A stretch of DNA of 64,000 nt. Source: Loripinus fragilis. Lineage: Eukaryota; Mollusca; Bivalvia; Lucinida; Lucinidae. Shown here piece after piece: positions 11,701 to 26,700 of the stretch. Under the pieces are notes generated by a model, which saw only the letters and a program-made list of their open reading frames with translations, was not told the origin of the DNA and searched no databases. The stretch covers positions 43,075,716 through 43,139,715 of the forward strand of contig OZ026530.1 in assembly GCA_964019695.1 (NCBI GenBank). Direction: 5' to 3'. The first letter of the stretch is position 1. The number at the start of each line of letters is the position of its first letter. Made by a program: the position numbers and the translations under genes.

Positions 11701-14700
11701 CACATAGCTAATGTTTCTCTTTTCAGAACTCCTTTTTGCCCCCATCTGAACGTATGAAGCCCCAAACAATGAGGGATCCAACTGGGCCGTTTAATCGAAA
11801 GAAATTGCTGGCCTTCTTAGAGAAGAAGGCCAAGGAGGAAAAGGACTGGGAAAATGTGATAGCTTATGTTAAGAAAGCACCTGGTATGTTAGGTCAGGGT
11901 TCGCACAGGCTTTAAAAGTACTTGAATATACAAGACTGTCTTGAAAAGTCCTTGAAAATAAAATTGGCCTTGAAAAGTACTTGAAAAACACTCACTCAAA
12001 GTTCTTGAAAAGTCCTTGAATTTAACCATTTGCATGAGGATTCAATTCTGATTTTGGAGGCCTAAATCAGTATAAAATTGTGGTGCCTTTATTTGGTGCA
12101 GCATATGCTGCACCAAATTAAGGCACCATAATTTTACACTGATTTTCTAAAACTAATATCTTTAGTAATGGACTTTAGCAGTTCAGAAGTAGAATTTTAA
12201 TGTGTAAATCAGTATTTTTTATAAGTTTTCAGAAGTCCTTGAAAAGTCCTTGAATTTTACACTAACTTGCCTGTATGAACCCTGTAAGGTATTTCATAGA
12301 TCTAGGTACCATACTGACCCCATAGGATCTGTTAAGCCAGTGGTCTAGATAAGGATTTGGACCAATGGGTATTTCAACCCCTACTTATTAGTTTAATGAG
12401 TATTGTTATCCGTATTTAAAATATCAAATTGCAGAAAATGCAAAGCCTTGTAATAAAAAACAATATTTGCTTAAATAAAGTTGCTTGTATCAAATACATG
12501 TTGGGTTTTTAAGAAAACTTCCAAGATTTATACAATTAGTGTATATTAATTAGTTTTTTTCTTGCTAAGAATAAAAGATTTCACCACATTAATTGAATAT
12601 CAGCACTGAAACCTCAAACTGCAAAGGGTATTTTCACCCTTCAATTTAGTTTTCAATGCTGAATTCCAAAAAATCAATGCTGAAATACCCTTTACCTCCT
12701 CTTATCTGGAGCCCTGTTAAGCCAAAAATTTCATCACAAAAATGTAATTATATGATCATGTGTACTCATTAGGTCGAAAACAGTATGCCTAGCATCCTTT
12801 TATATGGGAACATACAATGTCTGATCAAGGTATTCACTTATTACTTACAGAATTTTTATCAATTTGAATTAAGATACCACCGAACATCCCTTAAATATGA
12901 AATGGACTTGACCAATTGATAAAGGAGGAAATGTCCATTCAGCTTAAATCTTACCAAATTTATTATGAAAAATGAACAGATCAATTGTTGAGCAATGAAA
13001 ATAGCAACCTGTGTAGAACCTAATCTGACTGTTCTCTAGGAGCAGAATGACCTGAGTCTTAGCTGTTTGCTCAGTTCTGCATGTCTGAATATTAAGGGAA
13101 TACGACAGGACATAATTATTACAAGCAGAAGTCCTTATAATGCATTCTTCTGAACTTGCTCAAACCATGCTGAACAAAATGGCAATCAGCATGGAATGTT
13201 TGGTTTTGTACAGACTTACCCCAGCAGGCAGTGCCGGGCACATGATGTCAAAACAGTGTCATATGAATGTTGATGCGATGTCATGACATTGCATCAACAT
13301 TGATACGACATTGTTTTAAGGATGTGTGCCTGCTAGGACAGTTCATGTTGGCTGATATCTAGGTCATCAGGCTTCCAGAACCACTCAAATATTATATTTG
13401 CTCAAATATTGAAGCTCTGCTATAAAAAGTGGCTACTAGAGCTAAAAATAGAACAATCTTTCAACATTTTCCGATGGACAAAATTCAATATTGGTAATTT
13501 TAAATGTTGTATTCTGTTCAGTTAAAGAACATGTACAGTTATCTGAATAGCTCTTTGAAACTGTCAGATATTGTATGTGGTCTCTTTTGTCAACAATCGT
13601 ATTGCAACTAATTATCATTATACAAACTCATCGTTATTCCTTTTATTTTATCTTATAAATTTTTACTTTCTCCATCCTCATCATGTTTAGTTTAATACCG
13701 TCTGATGCTAAATACCCACAAGGGTCGATGCGTCATTAAGCACCAAACAAACAAACAAACAAACAAACAAACAAAGGTAATAAGCCTCAAATGTTAGCCA
13801 TTATGCCTTCTAAACAAATTGTACAAACACCTCTGGTGACCTTGAAATTGATTTTTTAAGCAGCACTTTGAACCATCAGCCTATAGTCAAAATGATTTTT
13901 CACAAATGTTTACCTCGACCCACCCAATACCCTCTTCCAAAATTGCTCAAAACATTCTGGCCACAAGGTTATAAAACTTTTTTCTTGCACAACTGAGCAC
14001 GAAATTTCATCTGCTCATAACAACTAAAATACTGACAAATAATGATTTTTCTTGCTTTAAGTCTCTCAGATGTTGTATTTATCATGTTAATAAATGTTAA
14101 AATGCCAACAATTGTTGGCATTTTAACATTTATGAGCAGGATAAGTTTTGTGCTCAGCTGAGTTGAGTATGAAAAAGTTTTATAACCTTCGGGGCCTGGT
14201 CTGCAGAAGGACATGGCTGCCATTGCGATTGATGCTGCTATACGAGGGGCTGACATGTTTTGTTATCGTTTTGTATCAGTTAATGAGACAATGAATATAT
14301 AGAGGGGCTGAAATACTGAAAATTTGGAAATTTTCGCGAGAATATGATTTTCGCGAAAAGCATTAAAACACATATTCCGGACTTTGAAAATCGCGACAAG
14401 GGTGTGATTCACCTATATCAATAAACGGCTGAGAGATAAAGCCAATTCGCGAGGGCTTTATTTTCACGAAATTTGGCAGAAATAAAACCCTCGCGAAAAT
14501 ATCCGAATGTACAGTAAGTGCTCAGTATATTGAAAGTATTAATTTTAAACAAGTTGTAACATAATGACTTTGCCAAGCTAGCATCTTAAATTTTTTTTCA
14601 ACAAGTTTAATGAATTCGGTAATAATTGAGCATGAATATTAGATTCTATGTATCATATATTACATGTATATGACACTGAAATTACTTTTAGATTGTGTCT

Positions 14701-17700
14701 GTTTTGTGAAAATATCTAGACCTTGCCATTAGTAAATACAATGTTGCTATGGGCATCATTACATGGTACATGTACCTTACTAATTTGCCTATTTAATACA
14801 TTGATACATAACGAAATGCAGCATCAAAGTATATCTTTATTGTCTCATTAACCGATACTAATTTTCAGGTGATAAAAAGTAGTTAGTTATGAAAGGTTGA
14901 CATTTGACTTATTTCTTGAAGGTTGCTTTGATTGAGACATCATCAATGTGACTTAATGGGTAGAATTTTTGTGTTGAGTTTTGAGGAAGGTTTTGCATTA
15001 AAGTACATTGTATGTTTAGTGCATGGAAAGTTTGGTTACAGACAAACTAATAGTGCATGTTGGCTGTATCTAGGTCATCAGGCCTCCAGATAAGATTGCA
15101 CAATTAAAAAGATAATTTTCTTATTTCTTAACTGTAATATATGTTGTGGGTACGCAAAAGAACCGTCTCGATGAGACGGTTCTTTTGATTACTCAAAACA
15201 TGTTTTTTTACTGATGAATAAGAAATAATCACAATTTTATGCTAAAAAGGTTTGCTATTCTGGACCTTCGAGTGATGCATGTTAATTGTTTTGTAGAATG
15301 TTTTACAAGTCTGTTGTATTGTGCATTAGGCCAAGCATAAAGATACATGTGTTTCCCCTAACACGAATGTATGGTCATTTGGGAACATACATTTCTCATG
15401 GAAAATGACTTATTTTGTGTGTAAAACATATATGTGTCACAAGAATTTCTTTTTTGGTGTTCAAAAATGATATTATTTCAAAGGCTAGTTACGTAATATC
15501 TGAAGGTAAAATGCCAAAGATAAAGTAAAGATGAAGATCAGACTGCTCCTTGAGAACATGGAAAAATAAAAACCAGATGCTTACATACATGTACATTTTG
15601 AAATGGGGTGGGAGGGGTGACAACCTTAGAGAATTTTTTTGTATCAGAACTTTATCTTTGGTTATTGAAAAAATAATTTCCAAATCATTTATAGATTTTA
15701 GGGGAAAAGGCCCATTTTATGGGTCATTGAGGTAAACAAAATGAAAAAAAAACCACAGCAACAAACATAATAACTCTTTTTCAATTCGGTTTCAATTTTC
15801 GGAATTATTATTTTTGAATAACTTCCCTTTGGTATAATTACTGAAATAATTAGTAAAATGAAAACAGTTTTCATTTATGGCCCTAACTTGGTACTGAGTT
15901 GTTTATTTTTGACAAGTAGAAGTAATTTGTTTGTGATAATTTGTTGATAATGTTTTTGCAATTGTTCACCCTACCCAGCAATTAATCCTATTAGATTTGA
16001 TTGTTTTAGAAAGTGTAATATTTCTGTGATGCCTGCATTAAACACAAATCTTTTATTGTTATTGATTAGTTTAAATTAATTAATTAAATTAATTAATTTA
16101 GATTTAATTTCTTTGTATACTAGTGAATCCTAAATACTAACTTTGGCAAACAGTGAAGACCCAGATAAAATGCCGCAAAATGCGGCATTTCACCAGGGTC
16201 TACACTGTTTGCTAAGACAAAAAAGGTTCATTTCTGAAAAGAAATACAATATTATTTAGAAATTATAACCTGTTGGCCCCTGGATATATACAATGGACCA
16301 TTCCAAGTTTATTGTATCAAACCAGAAGGAAGATTCCATTAGTACATAAAGGGTTAAGCAACAACAATAGTTATAGCTGTTATATATGTGAATAATATCT
16401 GAATGAAAATTATCATAACTGTTATGGACTTTAATAATTTTTAAACAACAATAATCATTTGAAGATATACCTAAAATTATCTACCTCTCCCTTTTAACAC
16501 ACTGTAAAAGATAAAATTATCTCCCTTTTAACACACGGTCTTGTTTTGTATGACAGCACAAAAGATGAAATTATCTCCCTTTTATCATACTTGTTTTGTA
16601 TGACAGCACAAAGTGTAAAATTATCTCCCTTTTATCACACTGTCTTGTTCGTATGACAACACAAAAGGTAAAATTATCTCCCTTTTATCACACCGCCTTG
16701 TTTTATATGACAGCACAAAAGTTATAATTGTCTCCCTTTTATCACACTGTCTTGTTTGTATGACAGCACAAAAATAGAATTATCTCACTTTAATCACACT
16801 GTCTTGTTTGGTTTGACAGCACAAATTGCATGTTAGTTACATTGTTTTGCATGGTGTTTTGTTGCATCATTCTGATATTTCTCCGTATTTAGGGGATGAC
16901 CCTAATATTTCAGCCAAACCTTGGAAACCCAAGGAGCAGCCCAAGCCTGCACCCACAGGCAAAGATGATGATTTTGAGACAGAGTGGGACGATGTATTAC
17001 AGCAAGCAAGTGAAGAAGAGTTAGTGGACTTGGCAGGTAATTATCTCCTTTACTTGGTTCAAATAAATTGAGCCATAACATGTGATTTCCAACAATTTAA
17101 CAATTATAATACTAAAAATGATAGTAATGATAATGACATTAATAATAATGATGAAAGTATTACATTTTGTAAAAAAAATCTTTGAGCAGAAACTAAATTG
17201 CCCTTTGCCTCTACAATGTCAATTTCAGTTGGCTTTTATCTTGTTTGTGCGTCTGGTATTATATGTGCAATATTTTATACCATACCACATACAGGTTTCC
17301 TACTTCAGTACCATGCCACTTAATGCAATATGAATTAGTCATGGTGGTGGTTGTATTATCAGTGTGCTTGAGCTATATGTCGCTTATGAAAATTGTATAA
17401 ATTTTATTCATTTGCAATACTGTTGGCCGTGGTTTCTTGTTTGCAAATGTAACACTTCTTCTGTCGTGTTTATTAAGTACAGGTAAACAGGTACTTTGGC
17501 AAACAGTGAAGACCCAGATGAAATGTTGCATAAAGCGGAATTTCATCAGGGTCTTCACTGTTTACTAAGGTAATACATTTTTCTATAGAAAGTTTGACCA
17601 GGAACCCCTTAATATATAAAATGGACATTTCCATACTTAATATATCAATATGTTTCGGATAATCCCATCTGAATGAAAAGGATTAATATTCAAGATATGT

Positions 17701-20700
17701 TAAGCAAACTTACTTACAAAATATATGTGTAAGTTTAAATATATGGCAACTAAATACATTCTATTTGTATGAGTTAACTTCATTCTATCGTTTATATGAT
17801 TGACCAGTTATTCTATGGTTTGTAGTTCTGTTAACTTTGTAGAAAACAGCATTGTGGTTAAGCAAAAAAAAAAATTTACAATTTTGAAGTGCACATTTAT
17901 GAAGCGTTATAAGTCTTATTATGAAGCTTGTATTTTTGTCCATTTTGGCATGCATTTAATTTAAATTACCATATCTAAAAGTATTGATTATACATGTAAG
18001 TATGTAGAAAGAGGAAAATCAAATCAAAGAAAAATAATTAAAAACAAAATCAAAATAAAAAGAGTAGTACAATGAAGATTGGTAGTAAAAAGATAGTAAG
18101 GGTTTTTGGCTGTAAGGAAGGAGGAGCAGATTTCACTGTAGTATGATATGCTTTTGATTTCAAGCTCTCATTTAACAGTAAAATTAGCGTACATTATGTA
18201 TGTAGAAAAGGGAAAATAAAAGAATCGAAGAAAACAAACAAAAACAAAATTAAGAAAAAATGTAAAAAGAGTACACATACATTTGGTTAAGTAAGGGGTC
18301 GAAAAGCGTTGGCTGTAGGGGAGAAGGTCAATTACAAATAGGCTAGTCAGAGAAATTTGATTTTAGTCAGGGAAATTTGCTTTGCTCAAATTGTGGACAC
18401 CCTGGCTAAGAAGCCTCCAGATCTGCTGGTTGCTAAGAAGCCTCCAGATCTGCTGGTTGCTAAGAAGCCTCCTGATCTGCTGGTTGCTAAGAAGCCTCCT
18501 GATCTGCTGGTTGCTAAGAAGCCTCCAGATCTGCTGGTTGCTAAGAAGCCTCCAGATCTACTGGTTGCTAAGAAGCCTCCAGATCTGCTGCTTGCTAAGA
18601 AGCCTCAAGATCTGCTGGTTGCTAAGAAGCCTCCAGATCTGCTGGTTGCTAAGAAGCCTCCAGATCTGCTGGTTGCTAAGAAGCCTCCAGATCTGTTGGT
18701 TGCTAAGAAGCCTCCAGATTTGCTGCTTGCTAAGAAGCCTCCAGATATGCTGGTTGCTAAGAAGCCTCCAGATCTGCTGGTTGCTAAGAAGCCTCCAGAT
18801 CTGCTGGTTGCTAAGAAGCTTCCAGATCTGCTGGTTGCTAAGAAGCCTCCAGATCTGCTGGTTGCTAAGAAGCTTCCAGATCTGTTGGTTGCTAAGAAGC
18901 CTCCAGATCTGCTGGTTGCTAAGAAGCTTCCAGATCTGTTGGTTGCTAAGAAGCCTCCAGATCTGCTGGTTACTAAGAAGCCGCCAGATCTGCTGGTTGC
19001 TAAGAAGCTTCCAGATCTGTTGGTTGCTAAGAAGCCTCCAGATCTGCTGATTGCTAAGACGCCTCCAGATCTGTTGGTTGCTAAGAAGCCTCCAGATCTG
19101 CTGGTTGCTAAGAAGCCTCCAGATCCGTTGGTTGCTAAGAAGCCTCCAGATCTGCTGGTTGCTAAGAAGCCTCCAGATCTGCTGGTTGCTAAGACGCCTC
19201 CAGATCTGTTGGTTGCTAAGAAACCTCCAGATCTGCTGGTTGCTAAGAAGCCTCCAGATCTGCTGGTTGCTAAGAAGCCAGAAGCCAGCAGATATCCACC
19301 ACTCTGCTTGTAAATACATGCTAAAAAAGCTGAAAGATGATAGGATAAAAAATGGGAAAGAGTGAAGTATTATGAAAAGTTCCAGTGTGATAAAGACTTA
19401 AGACATCTTAACCATATCTCAGATAGTAGAGTGTGACCACTCATGACCAAAGGTTTTTGGATTCAAATCCCATTCTTTTTGTGGTGTTGAGTACTTGAGC
19501 AAGACATTTTATCTCCATTGCTTGGCACAAGTACTTTTGTATATCCCTTGAAAAAGTCCCAACATGACAGAAAAATTGTTGACTGGGATGTAATGTATTA
19601 AACAAAGACAATTTTGAAAATAGAAATGAGGACAAACAAATAAGAACATGCAAATGAGTTTAAAAACAACCAAGTACGGTTCCAATTGCTAACCGCTGTT
19701 AAGCCTTTAGTATATAGGTCTGAGGGTGCAAATAAAATTACATCTTCCTAACCTCAGGATTCAAACTCATTCAACTGTCATGACTTGTTACACTCTATTA
19801 CAGGTGTTATAGGGGTTATAGCCTATATCACAACTATTCAATTGACATCCAATTAAGGTGGCAAACAATGTACAAGAACGTGACTGAGGATTCCTCAGTC
19901 ACTTTCTTGTACATTTACCACTTCAGTCTGGTCAGGACCTGCCACCCAGTTGTCAAAAACAAGAAACCCCATACATTAGCATGCGCTTCTCCAGTACAGC
20001 AGGCATAAGCAGCATGTCTCTGTCCACGGAAGTTTCAGTCTCCTATACTTTCGTGGCCAACAACCAACATGAGCAAGAAGAGACTGCTTAGCAACCATTA
20101 CGTCAACAGACGTAAAATGGCAAATGTACTAAGCAGCTACAATCGCTTAAATGGGTCAGGATGAGTTTGGATCAAGACGACCACCCCCCAGTCACTTCCT
20201 TTTTAAGGTGGCAAACAATGTTTGATATCACTAGAAAAAGTAAGGAAGAAGGCAAAGATCAGGAATTGATAGAATCAAGTACCCCACCTAACCCAGGACA
20301 CCAAGGCCTTTCAAGAGTGTGTTTACCGGGTCGCTAGCGCAGTCGGTAACGTGTCTGGCAACAGATGTGAGTCTGACTGCAGATCCAGGTGTCGCAAGCT
20401 AAATCCTTGCCTGGTCCCATACTTACAGGGAGATTGATCATGAAATAATTTCTACAGTCATTCTCCTCCCTTTTGCTGAAACATTCAAGAAGGTTTGTTG
20501 TCAGTTACAAGTGAAAGTATGTGCACGAAGTACTGGTTAACTGATTTTTTAAGCTTGCCCAGGAAAAAGTGTGATTAGGTGAACTGACCTTCCCGCCATG
20601 ACCATAGCTGTTGACTTGGGACGTAAGGCAACAAAACAAACAAACAAACCCTTTAAAAAGTCTGAACATGACAGAAAAGTTGTTGACTGGGATTAATGTA

Positions 20701-23700
20701 TTAAACAAAGACAACTTTGAAAATAAAAAGAAGAGGAAAAACAAATAGGAAAATGCAAATGAGTTACAGCCGAGTAAGACTCCAATTGCTCACTTCTGAT
20801 TAGCCTTTAGTATTCTATAGGTCTGAGGGTGCAAATAAAATTACATCTTCCTAACTCATTACACTGGTATGACTTGATAGTTGTTTTATTTTCAGCTGTA
20901 CTTGGTTTCCATGGCATGTTAAATCAGACACAGTTCTACGCATCGGAAAATGATGAGAAAGTTGAAACAGGGGGCTTCACAGGTAAGATATCAGAAAGTC
21001 CCTCAAATGGGGAAATTCATATGGAATTTGCATGGTTTGCTATTATTAAGGAATTTAGCAAGGTCTCAGATGCGGGTCACAAATGCATGAGTGAAACATA
21101 TATGTATTATTCCTGAATTGTATTATTCCTGAATCCAGGATTTTGAAACTCCATAGAAAGTCAGCCTTAAAATCCTGAATGAGGCAGATTATAATTAAAA
21201 AAAAATTGCTACTTATCACATTAGATAATCTACTTATCTAATTAAATAATCTACATATCTAATTTAAGTATTTCTATTAAAAGATTTAGGGGATAACTGT
21301 TTTCAAAATTTTCATTTGGGGAGGTATATCGTTGGATATATGGTCGGAAATTTAGTTTTATGGTGACGCGCGACCGGAGCCGTAAAACATGATTTCTGAA
21401 TGTATATCTGATGATATACCTCCCCAAACAAAAAAATAATTTTCTTATTTCTCTACCATACCACATTGTTGGAAATATTATGACATCAATTAGTTATGCG
21501 TGTAAAATTGGGAGGATTTTGTTATCCATCAAGTTTAACCGTATATTTTTGGTTTCCAAAAGAACTGTTTCAGTTTGACTGTTCTATTGAGTACCCCCAA
21601 CATACGTTTCAGTTGAGAAATAACAAAATAAACTTTTAATTGCACACTCTTATGCGAAGTTCTAAGAGTTGGCTTTATTTTAAATTCAGGTATTGCTAAA
21701 TCCGAGGTTTTGAAAGCTGTACCTTTTGAACCACCAAACACAACAGATGTAGAAGACAGCATTAAAAGGATAAAGGACAATGACCCGAAACTTAAACATC
21801 TTAACCTTAATAACATTAAGGTGAGTAGGAATTAACCCTTAACCTCATGGAGATGCCTTAGGGCTTAAGAGAAAAACAAGTTTTTCTTATTATTTTTGAT
21901 ATTATTTAATTTGAATAAAATTCATTTATATTCCATAGGAAACAATGTTAAACACATGATAATTTTACTTGTAATTCAATATTGAATTACGAGTAAAATT
22001 ATCATATGTGTTTAACATTGTTCCCTATGGAATATAAAAGTGCATGTTTTTTCGGAATATTGAATTACGGGTAAAGTTATTTAATCAAAATGTTTTTGCC
22101 ATATTCTCTAAGTTATGCTTCATTATATGCAACCACAAAAATGTTTTAGATTTGCCAGGGAAATATTATAGAAGCGAGTCACAACAGCAGATGCGCCAAA
22201 TTAGTCTACACGAGTGTAGTACCATCAATATTCATAAATTAATGATCATTACTCTAGTTTTATCTTCGGCTATTTACAACCAGGCAACCACCAATTTAGC
22301 ATTTCATTCCAATGAAACATCTAAAGATTAGCTGTCAATAATATAAAATTGGCTGTCTATTATTGTCATCCAGGTGCATGCCAAACTACACAAAAACTTG
22401 TTCATTTCTACATGCTCATTACACTGAAACATAAAAAGTAGTCGAGACGTTTGTGAAAAACCTGTTTTATGTTGAAAAACACTCATTTGTTGAATGGACA
22501 TGTTGTAGGTGCACATTGGAATTGCCTCTATGAGGCAATTCCAATGTGTACCAACAACATATGTTACTGAAATTAAGGAAACCTATTTTGAAATATACAC
22601 TAAACAAGTATCAGGTCCATTGGCTTTCCTCTTTTTAACATCTCAATCTGCCTATCAGTATTAAAATACCTGTCACTATATGGCAATTTGTTTATATTTA
22701 CATGACAGCTATATCACACAATTTGATTTCATGAACTATGCTTTTGCTAAGCTGGTAGTTGCATGGTAGTAACAAAATGTATTGTGTATTTTGTAACAGA
22801 ATATTTCCCATGAGAGACTAGGAGAGATTTTCGATGGTTTAAAGACGAATACAAATCTTGACATTCTGGAGATGGCTAGTGTGGCGCTGACAGACAAAGT
22901 AGCTAAGGTAGGCTCGAAGTTTATTATATTTTTTTGTTTGGTTTGATTCTTTACATCCCAGTCAAGAGCTATGGTCATGTTGGGACGGTCAGTTCATCTG
23001 ACCACACACACGTTTTCCTGGGCAAGCTTGACTAAGCAGTTAACCAGTACTTCAAGGTAGGCTTCAAGTTTGCCATATAACTTCACAGTAATCTATATGG
23101 GCCTCGTCGCGAGAAAACCTGTCTTCGGGGTTTCCAACCAAGCAAGTTTCGGAACATGTCTCCTCAGCAACAGAGACTATCTAGAAACTTGAAATTTTAC
23201 CTGTAGCAAGTTTACATTTGAAGCTTTCCAAAAAGCGAATAACAAAGGCACTGATTAGACTGCGCCCATGCGCAGGCTGGTCTGCCCCTGTGTTTTTCGC
23301 AAACCCCGAAGACAGGTTTTCTCGCGAAGAAGCCCATATTAGGCAGGGGTTTGAGCCTCACTGCATTGTGTCCTTGAGCAAGACACATTTATCCTTGCTT
23401 AGTACTGGTTCAACCAAGGAAGACCCGTCCCAACATAACTGAAAAATTGTCGACTGGGACATAATCAAATCAAACAACAAAACTTATTAGCAGAAGGTTC
23501 AAGGAAAGAGTTAATTAGCATATTGATCATATAAAAAGATCTGTTTAACTCCCTGTAAAAATATATTTAGTCATGGTTTTTTATCAAAAATTTCAGAAAT
23601 TGGTTGAGGCCTTGCCAGAAAATAAAACATTGACGATTCTGAACTTGGAGTCCAATTTCCTATCAGGGGAACTGATCGTGGAGATAATGAAAGCAATCAA

Positions 23701-26700
23701 CAAAAACCAAACAGTCGTTGAACTCAGAGTAGCCAATCAGGTAAGAGGACTGCGGCTGCTATGGCACCCATTCACCTCATTATGACAATCAACAAAAACA
23801 TACAGTTGTTGAGTAGCCAATCAGGTAAGAGGGCTGGGGTTACTATGGCAACCTTTCACCTTATTATGACAATCAACAAAAACACACAGTTGTTGAGTAG
23901 CCAATCAGGTAAGAGGGCTGGGGTTACTATGGCAACCTTTCACCTTATTATGACAATCAACAAAAACATACAGTTGTTGAGTAGCCAATCAGGTAAGAGG
24001 GCTGGGGTTACTATGGCAACCTTTCACCTTATTATGACAATCAACAAAAACACACAGTTGTTGAGTAGCCAATCAGGTAAGAGGACTTGGGTTACTATGG
24101 CAAATATTCACCTATTACTCACTGAACCAAGAAGTCTATTACAGTATTACAGGGTTCCACAGTTTGAAAAGTACTTGAATTTAGACAGGTTTCTTGAAAG
24201 TCCTTGAAAATAAAATCTGCCTTGAAAAGTACTGGAAAATCACTCAAAAGCCTTGAAAAGTCCTTGAACTCTATTTTCTGTAGGACTTAACGCTGTTGAT
24301 AGAGATCTAAATCAGTATAAAATTGTTGTTCCTTTATTTGGTGCAGCAAATGCTGCACCAAATAAAGGCACAACAATTTTATACTAATTTTCGAGTACTA
24401 ATTTCTCCATTATCTCAGTCTAGCATTTCTGATGTAGAATTTTAACACTTAAATCAGGATTTTTCATAAATTTTTAGTCATTGAAAAATGTAAGATAGTC
24501 TTTAGAAGTCTTGAAAAGTCCTTGAATTTTACTCAAACTTGTCTGTATGAATCCTGTATTAGCTGGCAAAAACTATACATAGATAAACTGAGTTCTAGTC
24601 ACTTTCATACTTGCAACCAGAATTAAAACATAGAAACCGTGTACTTCGCTTGATTTTGCCTGATATATCAATCTCTCTTCTGGTACTGAGATAACCTAGT
24701 ACTGAGTAAAAAAGGTCTGATAAAAGACCATTAAATATTTTGGACACATTTCATTAACTTTCAGGGTTCACACAGGCTTGAAAAGTACTTGAATATACAG
24801 GACTGTCTTGAACAGTCCTTGAAAATTAAATTTGCATTGAGAAGAACTTGAACAACACTGAAAGGCCTTGAAAAGTCCTTGAAATTTAACATTTACAGGA
24901 GGATTTAACACTGTCTTTGCATGCGCAAATCAGTATAAACTTGTGTACCTTTATTTGGTAGAGCACCAAATAAAGGCACCACGATTTTATACTAATTTTC
25001 TAAAACTGATACTTTTAGAAATACAGTCTAGCATTTCTGAAGTAGAAATTTAACGAGTAAATCAGTATTTTTCATAAGTTTTCAGTCCTTGAAAACAGTG
25101 AGAAAGGCTTTCAGAAGTCCTTAAAAAGTCCTTGAATTTTACACAAACTTGCCTGTATGAACCATGACTTTGATTTGTCAAAAAGAAACTCGGAATGTTG
25201 ATCATATGAGTACAGTAAAACCTGTGTAAAACAGCCACTCAAAAAAGACAAAACAAAGATCCTTGTGACAAATGGTAGCTAAATGAAGGTTGAAAGTATT
25301 GCAGAATGCTTCCCTTGGAGAATTCTGCAATACTATTGACCAGCATTAAGCTATAATTAGTCTTGAAAACAAATTTTTGCTCTTTTTGAGAGTGAATGTT
25401 TTTACACAGGTTTTACTGTTTCATAAAAAATCTGAATTTATCCAAATTTGTAAATAATAGAAAGTCAGGAGGTGTTGACCTTCTTGTTAAAGGGATTTCC
25501 TTATTACTTGACGGTGTGGCTAATTTCCATGAGCACCATTCCCTAGGTCAATTGTGGCTAATTACTATGAGCACCTTCCCTAGGTCAATTGTGGCTATTT
25601 TCCATGAGCATCATTCCTAGGTCAATTGTGGCTAATTTCCATGAGCACCATTCCCATGTCATTTGTGGCTTATATCCATGAGCACCATTCCCTAGGTCAA
25701 TTGTGACTAATTTCCATGAGCACCATTCCCTAGATCAATCATGGCTTATATCCATGAGCACCATTCCTATATCAATTGTGGCTAATTTCCATGTGAACCA
25801 TTCTTAGGTCAATTATGGCTAATTTCCATGAGCACCATTCCAAGGTCAATTGTTACTATTTTCCATGAGCACCATTCCTAGGCAATTGTGGCTAATTTCC
25901 ATGAGCATCATTCCTAGGTCAATTGTGGCTTATTTCCATGAGCACCATTCTTAGGTGACCTAGGAATGGTGCATATGGAAATTAGTCACATTTGTCTTTT
26001 GTTACTATTTTCCATGAGCACCATTCCTAGGCAATTGTGGCTTATTTCCATGAGCACCATTCCTAGGTCAATTTTGGCTAATTTCCATGAGCACCATTCC
26101 TATGTCAATTGTGGCTAATGTCCATGAGCACCATTTCTATGTCAATTGTGGCTAATGTCCATGAGCACCATTCCTTGGTCAATTGTGACTATTTTCCATG
26201 AGCTCCATTCCTAGGTCAATTGTGGCTTATTTACATGAGCACCATTCCTAGGTCAATTTTGGCTAATTTCCATGAGCATTATTCCTAGGTCAATTGTGGC
26301 TAATTTCCATGAGCACCAATCCTATGTCAATTGTGGCTAATTTCCATGAGCACCATTCCTAGGTCAATGGTGGATAATATCCATGAGCACAATTCCTATG
26401 TCAATTGTGGCTAATATCCATGAGCACAATTCCTAGGTCAATTGTGGCTAATATCCATGAGCACAATTCCTATGTCAATTGTGGCTAATATCCATGAGCA
26501 CCATTCCTATGTCATTTGGGGCTAATATCCATGAGCACAATTCCTAGGTCAATTGTGGCTAATTTCCATGAGCACCATTCCTATGTCAATTGTGGCTAAT
26601 TTCCATGAGCACCATTCCTAGGTCAATTGTGGCTAATTTCCATGAGCACCATTCCTATGTCAATTGTGGCTAATTTCCATGAGCACCATTCCTAGGTCAA

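Noticed and set aside
17082..17333. A hydrophobic 83-codon frame downstream of tropomodulin exon 3
   Set aside because: AT-rich low-complexity intron sequence immediately after a good donor.
18558..19319. A 253-codon minus-strand frame (LLSNQQIWR repeats)
   Set aside because: It is the reverse reading of the 27-bp minisatellite; unit length divisible by three explains the open frame.
23761..24207. A 148-codon frame as an extra tropomodulin-like exon
   Set aside because: It is in a different frame from exon 7 and arises from the 84-bp array.
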